In this document: positions 34,751 to 43,596 of the stretch, in pieces
How positions within the stretch are numbered: the stretch's first letter is position 1
How the letters are laid out: each line of letters starts with the position of its first letter
From: Myxococcales bacterium
Lineage (GTDB): Bacteria > Myxococcota > UBA727 > VGSZ01
NCBI GenBank assembly: GCA_023248635.1
Contig: JAHFED010000011.1
Location: 59,194 to 123,193, forward strand
Reading direction: 5' to 3'
Length of the DNA stretch: 64,000 nucleotides
Notes under the pieces: generated by a model
What the model was told of the DNA's origin: nothing
Database searches by the model: none
The model's input: the letters and a program-made list of their open reading frames with translations, nothing else
Made by a program: the position numbers and the translations under genes

Positions 34751-36667
34751 ATGCGTGCTCCCGTCCTCGCCATCGTCGGTCGACCCAATGTCGGCAAGAG
34801 CACCCTCTTCAACCGGCTGGCCGGTCGGCGCATCGCCATCGTCGAGGACCTCCCCGGGGTCACCCGCGACCGGCTCTATGCCGAGTGCCTCACCGACATA
34901 GAAGGCGAAGACGTCCGCTTCACCATCATCGACACCGGCGGCTTCGAAGCGGTGCCGTCGACGGAGCTCTTTGCCCTGGTGCGCGAGCAGACGCAGCTGG
35001 CCATCGAAGAAGCCGACGTCATCGTTCACGTCGTCGACGCCCAGCTGGGGGTCTCACCCGACGACGCCGACGTTGCGAAGATTTTGCGGCGCAGCGGTCG
35101 GCCGGTCATCGTCGCCGCCAACAAGATCGATCATCCCAACCACGAGCCCCTGATCGGCGAACTGTACGGCCTCGGCGTTGAACGGGTGACCGGCATTAGC
35201 GCCTCCCATGGCCGAGGCATCGCTGACCTGATCGATCTGTGTTGGTCGCTGCTGCCCGACGAGCTGCGCGAAGGAGCGCGGGTGGCTGCCGTCGACGAGC
35301 AAGAGGGCACCGGCCTCAGCGACGACATGCTCGATGAAGCTCTCGACAAGGCGCTTGAGGAGCTCGAGAGCGCTGAGTCCAAGGATCCCGCCGACGAAGA
35401 CGACGACGTCAAAGCCGCTCCTGAACCCACCCGCTTGTTGCGCGCCGTGCCCGAGGTGTTGCGCTTGGCGGTGGTGGGACGTCCAAACGCCGGCAAGTCG
35501 AGCTTCATCAACAAGCTCATCGGCGAGGATCGGCACCTCGTCAGCGAGATGCCGGGCACCACCATGGACGCCGTCGACTCCTTCGTCGAGTACGGCGGCT
35601 CGCGCTTTCGCGTCATCGACACCGCCGGCATCCGCCGCAAGCGCAGCATCGCCCTGCGCGTCGAGAAGTACGCCGTCGTCGCCGCCCTGCGCGGCATGGA
35701 TCGCGCCGACATCGTGTTGCATTTGATCGATGCGACGGCGGGCCTCACCGAGCAAGACAAGCGCATCGCGGCCTTCACCGAGCAGAAGGGCAAGGCCATC
35801 ATCCTCGTCGTCAACAAGTGGGATCTGGCCAAAGAGCAGGCCATGGACGCCGACATCTACGCCGGCCAATTGCGCCAGCAGGTCTCTTTCATCGATCACG
35901 CGCCCATCCGCTTCGTCTCGGCAAAGACGGGCAAGCGCGTGCACGACGTTTTGGCCACCGCCGTCGAGCTCGCCGAGCGCCACTTCCAGCGCATCAGCAC
36001 CAGCCAGGTCAACAAGGTGTTGGCCGCCGCCGTCGAGGGACACCAGCCGCCCATGCACCGGGGCAAACGCGTGCGCTTCTATTTCGCGACGCAGGTGCGC
36101 ACGGCGCCGCCGACTTTCGTCATCGCCACCAACGACACCGACGGCGTGCACTTTTCCTATCGCCGTTATCTGGTGAACCAATTCCGCGCGGCCTTCGACT
36201 TCGGGGGCGCGCCCCTGCGGCTGATCTTTAGACGTCGTGACGGCGACCGCTTGAAGACGCTGACGCCGGTGCAGCGCCAAAACCGTAAGCTCAAGCGCGC
36301 AGAGAGCGGTCGGCCCGTACCCCTGATGATGGCCAAGCCCAGCGTCCGCCGACCCAGCGCACCCAAGAAAGCGACGAAGAAGAGCTCGCGCAAGAAAGCC
36401 ACGCTCGCAGCCACGGCGATGAAGGCTGCGTTGAGAATCACTGCGAAGAAGTCGGCCAAGAAGGCGAGCCGCAAGAGCCCCGAGGCATCGACGACGACGT
36501 CCAAGAAGCCGGCGGGGGTCAACAAGGCCAGCAAGAAGCAGACGACGACGAAGGCGACTTCGAAGCCGACGAGGAAGGTCGCGAAGAAGGTCGCGAAGAA
36601 GGTCGCGAAGAAGGTCGCGAAGAAGGTCGCGAAGAAGGTTGCGAAGAAGAAGGTGAAGGCGGCGTGA
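34751..36667 (+). CDS. der: Ribosome-assembly GTPase Der with Lys-rich C-terminal tail
   Basis: The protein has 638 residues against about 440-490 usual. Two tandem GTPase domains are present: GRPNVGKSTLFNRLAGR (about residue 10) and GRPNAGKSSFINKL (about 243), each followed by its DTGG/DTAG and NKxD motifs, joined by an acidic linker rich in Asp/Glu. A KH-like domain ends near residue 520. The remaining 115 residues are Lys/Ala/Ser/Thr-rich and finish with six VAKK units, resembling histone H1-like or nucleoid-binding tails. Der assembles the 50S subunit; the tail could bind rRNA. The ATG at 34751 has no strong SD. The following yihY-like gene starts by GTGA overlap. Confidence 0.92.
   Translation: MRAPVLAIVGRPNVGKSTLFNRLAGRRIAIVEDLPGVTRDRLYAECLTDIEGEDVRFTIIDTGGFEAVPSTELFALVREQTQLAIEEADVIVHVVDAQLGVSPDDADVAKILRRSGRPVIVAANKIDHPNHEPLIGELYGLGVERVTGISASHGRGIADLIDLCWSLLPDELREGARVAAVDEQEGTGLSDDMLDEALDKALEELESAESKDPADEDDDVKAAPEPTRLLRAVPEVLRLAVVGRPNAGKSSFINKLIGEDRHLVSEMPGTTMDAVDSFVEYGGSRFRVIDTAGIRRKRSIALRVEKYAVVAALRGMDRADIVLHLIDATAGLTEQDKRIAAFTEQKGKAIILVVNKWDLAKEQAMDADIYAGQLRQQVSFIDHAPIRFVSAKTGKRVHDVLATAVELAERHFQRISTSQVNKVLAAAVEGHQPPMHRGKRVRFYFATQVRTAPPTFVIATNDTDGVHFSYRRYLVNQFRAAFDFGGAPLRLIFRRRDGDRLKTLTPVQRQNRKLKRAESGRPVPLMMAKPSVRRPSAPKKATKKSSRKKATLAATAMKAALRITAKKSAKKASRKSPEASTTTSKKPAGVNKASKKQTTTKATSKPTRKVAKKVAKKVAKKVAKKVAKKVAKKKVKAA
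36575..36646 (+). repeat. 12-bp tandem repeats encoding VAKK in der tail
   Basis: Six units of AAGGTCGCGAAG, the last with one change (AAGGTTGCGAAG). They encode the KVAK periodicity at the very end of the der product. The units are identical at the nucleotide level, so the array is recent or kept homogeneous. Confidence 0.95.
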
Positions 36668-37713
36668 CCCTCGGGCTGCGATTCCTGCAAGGGCGGGAGC
36701 GCGCGTTGGCGCTCTGGCGGCCGCGCTGGCAGCAGCTCGTTGGTCTCTACGAGGCCATTCACGATCGCGTGCGTCGCCATCCGGTGTTCGGAGAGATCTA
36801 CGAGATCGTCGACGGCGTCTTCTTCGACTACGGGCGCGATCACGGCGCGATGTATGCCGGCGCCCTGGCTTTTTACGCCGTGCTCTCGTTGATTCCGCTG
36901 ACCGTGCTCTTTGCCTCGGTGTTCGGTTTCTTCCTGTCGTCGGGATCGCCGGCGGACGTCGACGCCTCCGTCACCGACGTCATTCGGCAGATGCGCAAGG
37001 TGATTCCCTATCTGCAGCCCAGCTTCGCCGCGGACCTGCGCACCGTCGTCGAGGACCGCAGCAAGTTCGGCCTCGTCGGCTTCTTCGCTCTGCTCTGGGC
37101 CGCCTCTGAAGTCTTTCGCGCCGTCGAGTTCGCGACCGCGCGCATCTTTGCCCGCCTCGACGACCACGATGACGTGCCCGACCACAAGAAAACGGCGGCG
37201 GGCTCGGCGTTGAGGACCCGGCTCTTGTTTGGCGCCGTCGCCACTGCCGTCGTCATCTTCTTTCTGGCCATGCGCCTGCTTGGCAGCGTGCTCGCGAGCG
37301 TGCGCGCCAAGCTGCCGATGCCCCAGGCCTTCGATCTCATCCTCGGCGACCCCCTGGGCGAGGGCTCGCTCTTGTCGACGGCGGTGACGGCGTTTTCGAT
37401 CATCGCGGGCTTCGTAATTTTGGTGCGCGTGTTTTCCCCTCACCGGGTGCGACTGCGCTTCGCCATCTTTGGGGGCCTGCTCTTCTACGTCGGCTTCTTG
37501 CTGGCCCACTTCGGCTACGACGTTTATCTCTCGAGGCTCACCAACGTCGACGCCATGTACGGGAGCTTTGCCACCGTCGCCGTCGTCGTGCTCTGGATGT
37601 ACTACTGCGCCACCTTGCTGCTGCTGTGCTGCCACGGCGTGAAGGTGGCCCAGCGCCGGCTCACCAGGGGCCCGCGCTGGCCCAAAGACGGCAAGCTCTT
37701 CCTCATCGCTTGA
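36664..37713 (+). CDS. YihY/virulence factor BrkB family membrane protein
   Basis: This 349-residue inner-membrane protein has about six transmembrane helices. Family features are the N-terminal AMYAGALAFYAVLSLIPLTVLF motif, the central AASEVFRAVEFATARIF and C-terminal YGSFATVAVVVLWMYY. The family was once called ribonuclease BN by mistake; its real role is unknown. The start is a GTG (36664) overlapping the der stop (GTGA), so expression depends on der translation. It ends 96 bp before the S1P-lyase-like gene. Confidence 0.9.
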   Translation: MTLGLRFLQGRERALALWRPRWQQLVGLYEAIHDRVRRHPVFGEIYEIVDGVFFDYGRDHGAMYAGALAFYAVLSLIPLTVLFASVFGFFLSSGSPADVDASVTDVIRQMRKVIPYLQPSFAADLRTVVEDRSKFGLVGFFALLWAASEVFRAVEFATARIFARLDDHDDVPDHKKTAAGSALRTRLLFGAVATAVVIFFLAMRLLGSVLASVRAKLPMPQAFDLILGDPLGEGSLLSTAVTAFSIIAGFVILVRVFSPHRVRLRFAIFGGLLFYVGFLLAHFGYDVYLSRLTNVDAMYGSFATVAVVVLWMYYCATLLLLCCHGVKVAQRRLTRGPRWPKDGKLFLIA

Positions 37714-37809
37714 GCGCCTCGCCAGCGGCCTCCGTCAGACGGCGGATGGCCGCGGATCAAGCTGGCCAATGGAATTGAACGGATGATAGATTCAGGCACA
37801 GAGGTGCTC

Positions 37810-39369
37810 ATGACCGCAGCCGCAAACCTTCGCTTGCACATCAACGACGACGTCAAGGCCGTGGGGGCGCCGCCCGCTCCGCTCCGAGATGTGCGCGCGC
37901 TCCCTGCGCGGGGAGCCGATCACGCCGAGCTGCTGGCCCAACTGCAAAGCCTGCGCGCCGACGACACCGATTGGCGCACGGGCCGCTGCTTCAGCCTCGT
38001 CTACCACGCGTCCGACGAGCACACGGCCTTCCTCAAGGAGGCGAGCAACGCCTTCTTCTGTGAAAACGGCCTCAATCCCATGGCCTTCAAGAGTCTCAAG
38101 CGCATGGAGCACGAGGTGGTGCGCATGGCCGCTTCGCTCATGCACGGCGATGCAGACGTCGTTGGCACCATGACCTCGGGCGGCACGGAATCGCTGCTGC
38201 TGGCCATGAAGACCTACCGGGATCTCGCCCGCAAAACCAAGCCGTGGATCCTCTTTCCCGAGGTCGTGTTGCCCGCCACGGCCCACGTCGCCTTCGACAA
38301 GGCCAGCCACTACTTTGGCATCAAGATCCGCTGGGCGCCCATCGGTCCTGACCTCCGTGTAGATGTTGATGCCGTGGCTCGCCTGATCAACCGCAACACG
38401 GTGATGATCGCAGGTTCGGCGCCGCAATACCCACATGGCGTCGTCGACCCCATCGAGGCCCTCTCGGCTCTCGCGGTGGAGAAAAAAATCCCCTTGCACG
38501 TCGACGCCTGCGTGGGCGGCTTTGTCTTGCCCTTCATCGAGAAGCTCGGTCACTTCGTGCCGCGCTGGGATTTTCGCGTGCCTGGTGTGACCAGTATTTC
38601 TGCCGATCTCCACAAGTATGGATATACGGCGAAAGGTGCCTCCGTGATCCTCTACCGGAACATGGACTACCTCAAGCACCAGTTCTTCGTGTCCACCGAT
38701 TGGCCCGGCGGCATCTACGCCTCGCCCAGCATCCCCGGCACCCGCCCCGGCGGTCCCATCGCTGCAGCCTGGGGCGGACTCCAAGCCATGGGCGTCGACG
38801 GCTATTGCGACCTCACGCAGCGCGCCCTGCAGGCCTGCGACCAACTGAAGGCCGGCGTCGCCCGCATCGATGGCCTGAAAATCATCGGATCAGAACACAC
38901 AACCATCGTCACCTGGACATCGTCGTCTCCGGATGCAGATGTGTACGCCATTGCCGATCAGCTCGAAGACCTCGGCTGGCACGTCGATCGCCAGCAACAC
39001 CCCGCGTGCGTGCACCTGACCGTCACGGCCAACCACTTGCCCATCGTCGACGCCTACCTCGCCGACCTCGCCAAAGCGGTCGCCTTCGTGAAAGACCATC
39101 CCGAGGTCAAGAGCCGTGGCAATGCCGCCATGTACGGCATGATGGCCAAAGTTCCCATTCGAGCGATGGTCAAGTCTACGGTGCAGAAGGTCATGGAACA
39201 GATGTATGGCAAAGATGGCTCGATGGACCTCGCCGCCGCTCAGGGCAGCGGTCCCATCGACACCTTCATCAACCGCAACCAGGAGCAGGTGATGAAGGCC
39301 TTCGACGTCATCGACGACGTCGCCGGCTCCACCATCGCCCGCATCAAGCGCCTGCGAGGTGTGCGATGA
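37810..39369 (+). CDS. Sphingosine-1-phosphate lyase-like PLP enzyme
   Basis: A 519-residue group II PLP-dependent lyase. It has the MTSGGTESLLLAMK phosphate-binding motif, HVDACVGGFVLPF with the PLP Asp, and SADLHKYGYTAKGAS with the PLP Lys (K269). This set and the later PGVTSISADLHKYG region resemble eukaryotic and bacterial sphingosine-1-phosphate lyases more than glutamate or tyrosine decarboxylases. Such an enzyme would cleave phosphorylated sphingoid bases to a fatty aldehyde and phosphoethanolamine. No N-terminal membrane helix is evident. The ATG at 37810 has GAGGT at good spacing. The M81 gene begins by ATGA overlap. Confidence 0.85.
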   Translation: MTAAANLRLHINDDVKAVGAPPAPLRDVRALPARGADHAELLAQLQSLRADDTDWRTGRCFSLVYHASDEHTAFLKEASNAFFCENGLNPMAFKSLKRMEHEVVRMAASLMHGDADVVGTMTSGGTESLLLAMKTYRDLARKTKPWILFPEVVLPATAHVAFDKASHYFGIKIRWAPIGPDLRVDVDAVARLINRNTVMIAGSAPQYPHGVVDPIEALSALAVEKKIPLHVDACVGGFVLPFIEKLGHFVPRWDFRVPGVTSISADLHKYGYTAKGASVILYRNMDYLKHQFFVSTDWPGGIYASPSIPGTRPGGPIAAAWGGLQAMGVDGYCDLTQRALQACDQLKAGVARIDGLKIIGSEHTTIVTWTSSSPDADVYAIADQLEDLGWHVDRQQHPACVHLTVTANHLPIVDAYLADLAKAVAFVKDHPEVKSRGNAAMYGMMAKVPIRAMVKSTVQKVMEQMYGKDGSMDLAAAQGSGPIDTFINRNQEQVMKAFDVIDDVAGSTIARIKRLRGVR

Positions 39370-40955
39370 GGAAGAAGCTGAAGCTGGCTTTCGGGCGCAT
39401 CAACCAAGAGACCAACGCGCTTTCGACGGTGCTGACGACGCTCGATGACTTCAAGGCCACGCACTTCGTCGACGGCGCCGACCTGCTGCACAGCTGCGAG
39501 CGCTCGGCCACCGAGCTCAAGAGCATGTTCAAAAACGCTGAGCTCTCGGGCTTCGTGCAGCAAGCCAAAAAGAAAGACGTCGACGTCGTCCCTCTGCTTT
39601 CGGCTTGGGCGGTGCCCGCCGGACCGCTGACCCGCGCCTGCTTCGACACCCTGGTCGGTGGGCTGTGCGCAAAGCTCGCGACCGCGGGCCACCTCGACGG
39701 CGTGTACCTGGCCCTGCACGGCGCCATGAACGTGCAAGACCTGCCGCTGCCGCTGGAACAGAGCCCGGAGAGCGAGATCGTGCGGCGCGTGCGCCTCGTC
39801 GTCGGCGACGCCATGCCCGTCGCAGTGTCCTTGGATCTGCACGGAAACCTGTGCCGTTCCCTCATTGAACAGTGCACCTTGATCCAGGCGTACCAAACCA
39901 ATCCCCACCGCGATCACGCCGCCGTCGGCGCCCGCTGCGCCCGGCTGCTCATCGACACCGTCGCCGGCCGCATTCGTCCGGTCATGGCCTGGCGCACCTT
40001 GCCCATGATTTTGGGGGGCGGAAACACTCTCGACTTTTTGCCACCGCTGCGCGGAATTTTCTCTCGCATGAAAGCGCTCGAGAAAGATGAGCGCGTTCTG
40101 GGCACCAGCTTGTTCACCGTGCACCCCTGGAACAATCACCACGAGCTCGGCTGGTCCACCCTCGTCGTCACCGATGCCTTGAGAGACCCTGACGCCGCCT
40201 TCGCCGATGTCGCCGCCGACGAGCTGGCCCGCCGCGCTTGGGACGTGCGCCACCAGCTGCCGCCGAACTTCAAGTCACCCAGCGAAGCCATCGAGCGAGC
40301 GCGCCGACGCCGACTGCTGCGCAAGACCGGCGTCGTCGTCTTCTCCGATGCCTCCGACGTCGTCTCGGCTGGATCGGCCGGCGAAAATACCCTGCTGCTC
40401 GAGCCTTTGATCGCCGCCACCGACCTGGTGTCCTACGCGACGCTGCGCGATCCCAGTCTCGTCGACACGCTGTTCAAGACCACGCACGCTGGTGAATTCG
40501 TCGACGTCACGCTGGGCCAAAAGCTCGACCCCACGCGCGGCAAGCGCTTGACGGCGCACGCCAAGGTCGAACGGCTGGGCAGCGTGCACGCCGTGGGGCG
40601 CTTCGCGGTGTTGCGCATCAACTCGATGCACCTCGTCGTCGTCGAAGGCCCGGCTCTGGCCATGCGCCCGAGCTACTACAAAGACGCCGGCCTCGATCCC
40701 TGGAAGGCAGACGTCATCGTCGTGAAGAACTTCTTCCCCTTCTTGTTGTTCTTTGCGCCCCTCCTGCGCGACGTCGTCTTCGTGCGCACCGCCGGCATCA
40801 CGGACTTCGACGCCTCCTTCGCGCTGACCTTTGCAGCACCGGTGCACCCCCGCGATCGCGTCGAAGACTGGCGCCCCACCGACAAGCGCCGCCGATCGCT
40901 GCCACGGCAGAAAACGGCATCGTCGTCGACGGCGGAGCACCAGGGGATCGCCTGA
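39366..40955 (+). CDS. M81 family metallopeptidase (MlrC-like)
   Basis: The 529-residue protein shows M81/DUF1485 features: FGRINQETNALS near the start, YLALHGAM, VSLDLHGNL and NPHRDHAAVGARCARLL. These His/Asp residues form the zinc site of microcystinase C, which cleaves linearised microcystin; most members act on unknown peptides or amides. The usual D-x2-DNPGGGxxGD segment is replaced by SDASDVVSAGSAGEN, so activity may be altered. The last 25 residues are basic and Ser-rich. The ATG (39366) overlaps the S1P-lyase-like stop (ATGA), implying the two act in one process. Confidence 0.85.
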   Translation: MRKKLKLAFGRINQETNALSTVLTTLDDFKATHFVDGADLLHSCERSATELKSMFKNAELSGFVQQAKKKDVDVVPLLSAWAVPAGPLTRACFDTLVGGLCAKLATAGHLDGVYLALHGAMNVQDLPLPLEQSPESEIVRRVRLVVGDAMPVAVSLDLHGNLCRSLIEQCTLIQAYQTNPHRDHAAVGARCARLLIDTVAGRIRPVMAWRTLPMILGGGNTLDFLPPLRGIFSRMKALEKDERVLGTSLFTVHPWNNHHELGWSTLVVTDALRDPDAAFADVAADELARRAWDVRHQLPPNFKSPSEAIERARRRRLLRKTGVVVFSDASDVVSAGSAGENTLLLEPLIAATDLVSYATLRDPSLVDTLFKTTHAGEFVDVTLGQKLDPTRGKRLTAHAKVERLGSVHAVGRFAVLRINSMHLVVVEGPALAMRPSYYKDAGLDPWKADVIVVKNFFPFLLFFAPLLRDVVFVRTAGITDFDASFALTFAAPVHPRDRVEDWRPTDKRRRSLPRQKTASSSTAEHQGIA

Positions 40956-41010
40956 TCTTCTCCTCGCGGGCCGACCGGCGAAGCGCGGCGGAGTTGCCGA
41001 GCTGAACCTC

Positions 41011-41219
41011 ATCCCCGATCTCGGGGAAATTCGACCGCGGAGCGGTCTCGTTCATCGCCGTCGGGGATGCTCTTCTGGGAGGTCTGGTGCAGACCTCCCG
41101 CCGCGCCGGCGGAGCCGGACGCGGGGCCCCACCAACTCCGCGTTCCGTGGGCGCTCACGCGCATCATCCCGCGTCTTTCCCATCTCGGAACGCGGTCGAA
41201 CATCAAGCGGACGCGGGAT
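41011..41219 (-). repeat. Dispersed multi-hairpin repeat, family 1, copy 2
   Basis: About 209 bp, the inverse-orientation partner of 12728-12941. The same hairpins are kept: GGGAGGTCTG, loop with A in place of G, CAGACCTCCC, and GACCGC/GCGGTC. Its right end shares a base with the TGA stop codon of the HAD 5'-nucleotidase gene (41221-41219). The left end lies 55 bp after the M81 gene. The element probably serves as a bidirectional terminator between convergent genes. Confidence 0.8.
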
Positions 41220-42853
41220 CAGGCGATGCGGCTGCGGGCAGCTTTCTTGCGGCTCTGCGTCGTCAACGCGGCGTCGTGGCTCATGAGCTCGCGCGGGGCG
41301 CGGAAAAAATGCACGGGTGAGTAGTAGCGGAAGTTCGACACGCGGCTGGTGTAGGTGCAGGCGTAGAGCTCGACTTGGGCCCCGAAGCGAGAGAGCTCGT
41401 TGCTGGCCTTGAAGAGGCGTCCCCAAGAGGCGTTGAAGCTCTTGTCGAGGGTGTCCTGGTGCTCGTGGGCCACCTTGTCGAGGGCGCGCAGGGAGCGTTT
41501 GGCGACGTCGATCTCTTTTCTCAGGCGCTTGCCAGCGTCTTCGACCTCTTGCTGGGCGGCTTCGCCGACGATGCACAGGTCTTTGTCGTCGAGGGCGCCT
41601 TCGAGCCTCTCGAGCAGGGCGCGCTGCACGGCGATTTCGTCGTCGAGCCCGTGGCGCTGCGCATCGACATCGTCGAGGACGGCGATGGTTGGTGCGTTGT
41701 CGATGCTGGCGCGGATCTCGCCCTCGAGCTCTTCGACGACGAGGCAGGTGCGCCAGCGGCTGTCTTTGCGGCTGCGGACGATGTCGCCGAAGATGTGGTC
41801 GCCGACGTAGAGAATCTCTTCGCCTTTGGCGTTCGCCATGCGCTCGAAGTCGGCGATGTTGCCGCCCTGGTAGACGCGGTTGCGTTCGAAGCGATCGGCC
41901 TCGACCTCGCCCAGGGTCTGCTCGCTGCCGCGCACCGCCGCCACCTCGAGAAAGGGGCGGCGCTCGGTGAAGAACGCGGGCTTCTTGCCACCGCAGATGA
42001 CGACGTCGAAGAACTGTCGCCAGCTGGCATATTCCTTGAGCCGGCCATCGAGCAGGAAGGCCATGACGGCGTCGGTGTAGAGCCAGAAGGAGTTGGTCAG
42101 CAGAAAGAGGCGCTTGCCTGCGGAGCGCAGCTTGTGCAGCGAGAGGGCAAGGTTGTCGTCGACGACGAAGTATTTGCCGAGGTCGGCCATGATCACGCTC
42201 TTTAACGATCCATCGCGGTGGATGGAGTCGATGCCTTCGCGGACGTCGTCGAAAAGCTTCCAGGTGTTGATGCGGCCGGCGTGCCTGTCGGTGACGGCGT
42301 CGGAGGGCAGGGTCAAGGGATCGGTGGAGAGGCCGGCGTCGAGGCGGTGCTCGAAGAAGTCGATGAGATTGGCGTAGAGGCAGATCTCGGGCATCGAAAA
42401 GAGGGTGTCCGCCGACGCCAACGCCTCGCTGCCCAGCCGCAACTTGGCGTGGAAGTAGCGGGTCTTGACCTCGTCGGCGGTGAGTCGGCGCAGCCCATGA
42501 AACGCTCGGGCCACCCGTCCGTGGGTGTCCATCTTGAGGATGTGGCCCGTGCGTTTGTCGACGACGAGCCCGCGGATCACGAAGGCGGGGTCGTAGCGGA
42601 GGTTCTTGATTTCTTTGGGGTAGCCGGCGTTTTCGATGAGGCGGTCGACGGTGAGGTCGTACTGCAGCTGCTCCATCGGCGCTTTGTTGTAGATGGCCAG
42701 CGTGTAGTCCATGTCGAAGCCCACGAGCTTGATGCCCGAGAGGTCGAGATCGCGGTTCGTGTAGACGGCCCGCGCCGCATCAAAGCTGTTTTCGTCGGCG
42801 CCGATCAGCTTCAAGAGGTCGGCAGGCAAGGGCGAGAAGGCGGGAGCGGTCAT
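41219..42853 (-). CDS. HAD-IG family 5'-nucleotidase (cN-II-like)
   Basis: The 544-residue protein has the HAD motif I DMDYTLA (Asp nucleophile D47 and D49 in VGFDMDYTLAIYN), the YVGDHIFGDIVRSRK motif IV, and the long insertion (LYANLIDFFEH) typical of cytosolic purine 5'-nucleotidases. It probably dephosphorylates IMP/GMP or related nucleotides, though substrate is not shown. A coiled-coil-like helical region follows at about 395-475. The ATG at 42853 is preceded on the minus strand by the tandem hairpin array, and the stop codon abuts a family 1 repeat, so both ends are bounded by repeats. Confidence 0.88.
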   Translation of the reverse strand: MTAPAFSPLPADLLKLIGADENSFDAARAVYTNRDLDLSGIKLVGFDMDYTLAIYNKAPMEQLQYDLTVDRLIENAGYPKEIKNLRYDPAFVIRGLVVDKRTGHILKMDTHGRVARAFHGLRRLTADEVKTRYFHAKLRLGSEALASADTLFSMPEICLYANLIDFFEHRLDAGLSTDPLTLPSDAVTDRHAGRINTWKLFDDVREGIDSIHRDGSLKSVIMADLGKYFVVDDNLALSLHKLRSAGKRLFLLTNSFWLYTDAVMAFLLDGRLKEYASWRQFFDVVICGGKKPAFFTERRPFLEVAAVRGSEQTLGEVEADRFERNRVYQGGNIADFERMANAKGEEILYVGDHIFGDIVRSRKDSRWRTCLVVEELEGEIRASIDNAPTIAVLDDVDAQRHGLDDEIAVQRALLERLEGALDDKDLCIVGEAAQQEVEDAGKRLRKEIDVAKRSLRALDKVAHEHQDTLDKSFNASWGRLFKASNELSRFGAQVELYACTYTSRVSNFRYYSPVHFFRAPRELMSHDAALTTQSRKKAARSRIA

Positions 42854-42873
42854 GGGGGATCGACCCTACAGCG

Positions 42874-43153
42874 CTTTGCGCCGTGCCAACGGCGCAAAAC
42901 AGGAAGCACTTTGCGCCGTGCCAACGGCGCAAAACAGGAAGCACTTTGCGCCGTGCCAACGGCGCAAGACAGGAAGCACTTTGAGCCGTGCCAACGGCTC
43001 AAAGCGGGAAGCACTTTGCGCCGTGCCAACGGCGCAAAGCAGGTAGCACTTTGCGCCGTGCCAACGGCGCAAAGCAGGTAGCCCTTTGCGCCGTGCCAAC
43101 GGCGCAAAGCAGGTAGCCCTTTGCGCCGTGCCAACGGCTCAAAGCGCAAAGCA
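42874..43153 (+). repeat. Eight tandem 35-bp hairpin units
   Basis: Units start at 42874, 42909, 42944, 42979, 43014, 43049, 43084 and 43119. Each begins CTTTGCGCCGTGCCAACGG and contains a perfect 10-bp stem (TTTGCGCCGT and ACGGCGCAAA) with loop GCCA, then an 11-bp spacer of the ACAGGAAGCAC type. Unit 4 has paired changes in both arms (TTTGAGCCGT and ACGGCTCAAA) that keep the stem. Unit 8 has only the right-arm change. There are no variable spacers, so it is not CRISPR. It fills the gap upstream of the 5'-nucleotidase gene. Confidence 0.92.
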
Positions 43154-43229
43154 GGAAGCGCCTGAGCGTGCCCAGGCCCCCAGCACTGAAACATCGACAC
43201 AGCCGGTGGGTCGACGTGCCTCGCGGCCG
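43154..43229. other. Short flank after the hairpin array
   Basis: This flank contains the 12-mer AAACATCGACAC at 43189-43200. The same 12-mer follows a related single hairpin at 58112-58135, which suggests both belong to one repeat family. Confidence 0.6.
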
Positions 43230-43586
43230 TCAGCCGCGCCACATCCAGGTCACGGAGCCCGGCCCCAGCAACAAAGCCAGCAACGACGACATCAGCAGCA
43301 GGAAGAACAAGTGCCAGAACATGAAGACCACCGTCTTTGCGGTGTCGGTGCCGTGGACCACCTTCACGACCTGATACCAAGCGGCCACGCCGCCGAGCAG
43401 CGCCAGGAGGTCGCCGAGGGGCCCTAGGTATTGCGCCACCAAGCCGACGATCTGCATCAGGCCCAGGGACACGAGGCCGACAAGGGCGCCTTTTCCGAAG
43501 CCGCCCTTCAACCCCATCGCCTTCCCAGCGACAGTCGGTGCGATCACCAGCGACAAGAGAGAGAGCAGGATCGCAACGATCATCAT
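43230..43586 (-). CDS. Small hydrophobic membrane protein, unknown
   Basis: The protein has 118 residues and about four hydrophobic segments (for example AILLSLLSLVIAPTVAG and MFWHLFFLLLMSSLLALLL) separated by Gly-rich turns. The frame opens with a TTG 16 codons earlier, but the ATG at 43586 has GGAGG exactly 5 bases upstream (43596-43592), which decides the start. I recognise no family. It lies between the hairpin array and the GAF gene, to which it is divergent. Confidence 0.72.
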   Translation of the reverse strand: MMIVAILLSLLSLVIAPTVAGKAMGLKGGFGKGALVGLVSLGLMQIVGLVAQYLGPLGDLLALLGGVAAWYQVVKVVHGTDTAKTVVFMFWHLFFLLLMSSLLALLLGPGSVTWMWRG

Positions 43587-43591
43587 CTGGG

Positions 43592-43596
43592 CCTCC
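43592..43596 (-). promoter_or_regulatory. Ribosome binding site deciding the start of the small membrane protein
   Basis: GGAGG on the minus strand, 5 bases before the ATG at 43586. No comparable site precedes the upstream TTG (43634) or GTG alternatives. Confidence 0.7.

Noticed and set aside
42874..43153. CRISPR array
   Set aside because: Repeats are directly tandem with a constant 11-bp linker and no unique spacers; no cas genes nearby.
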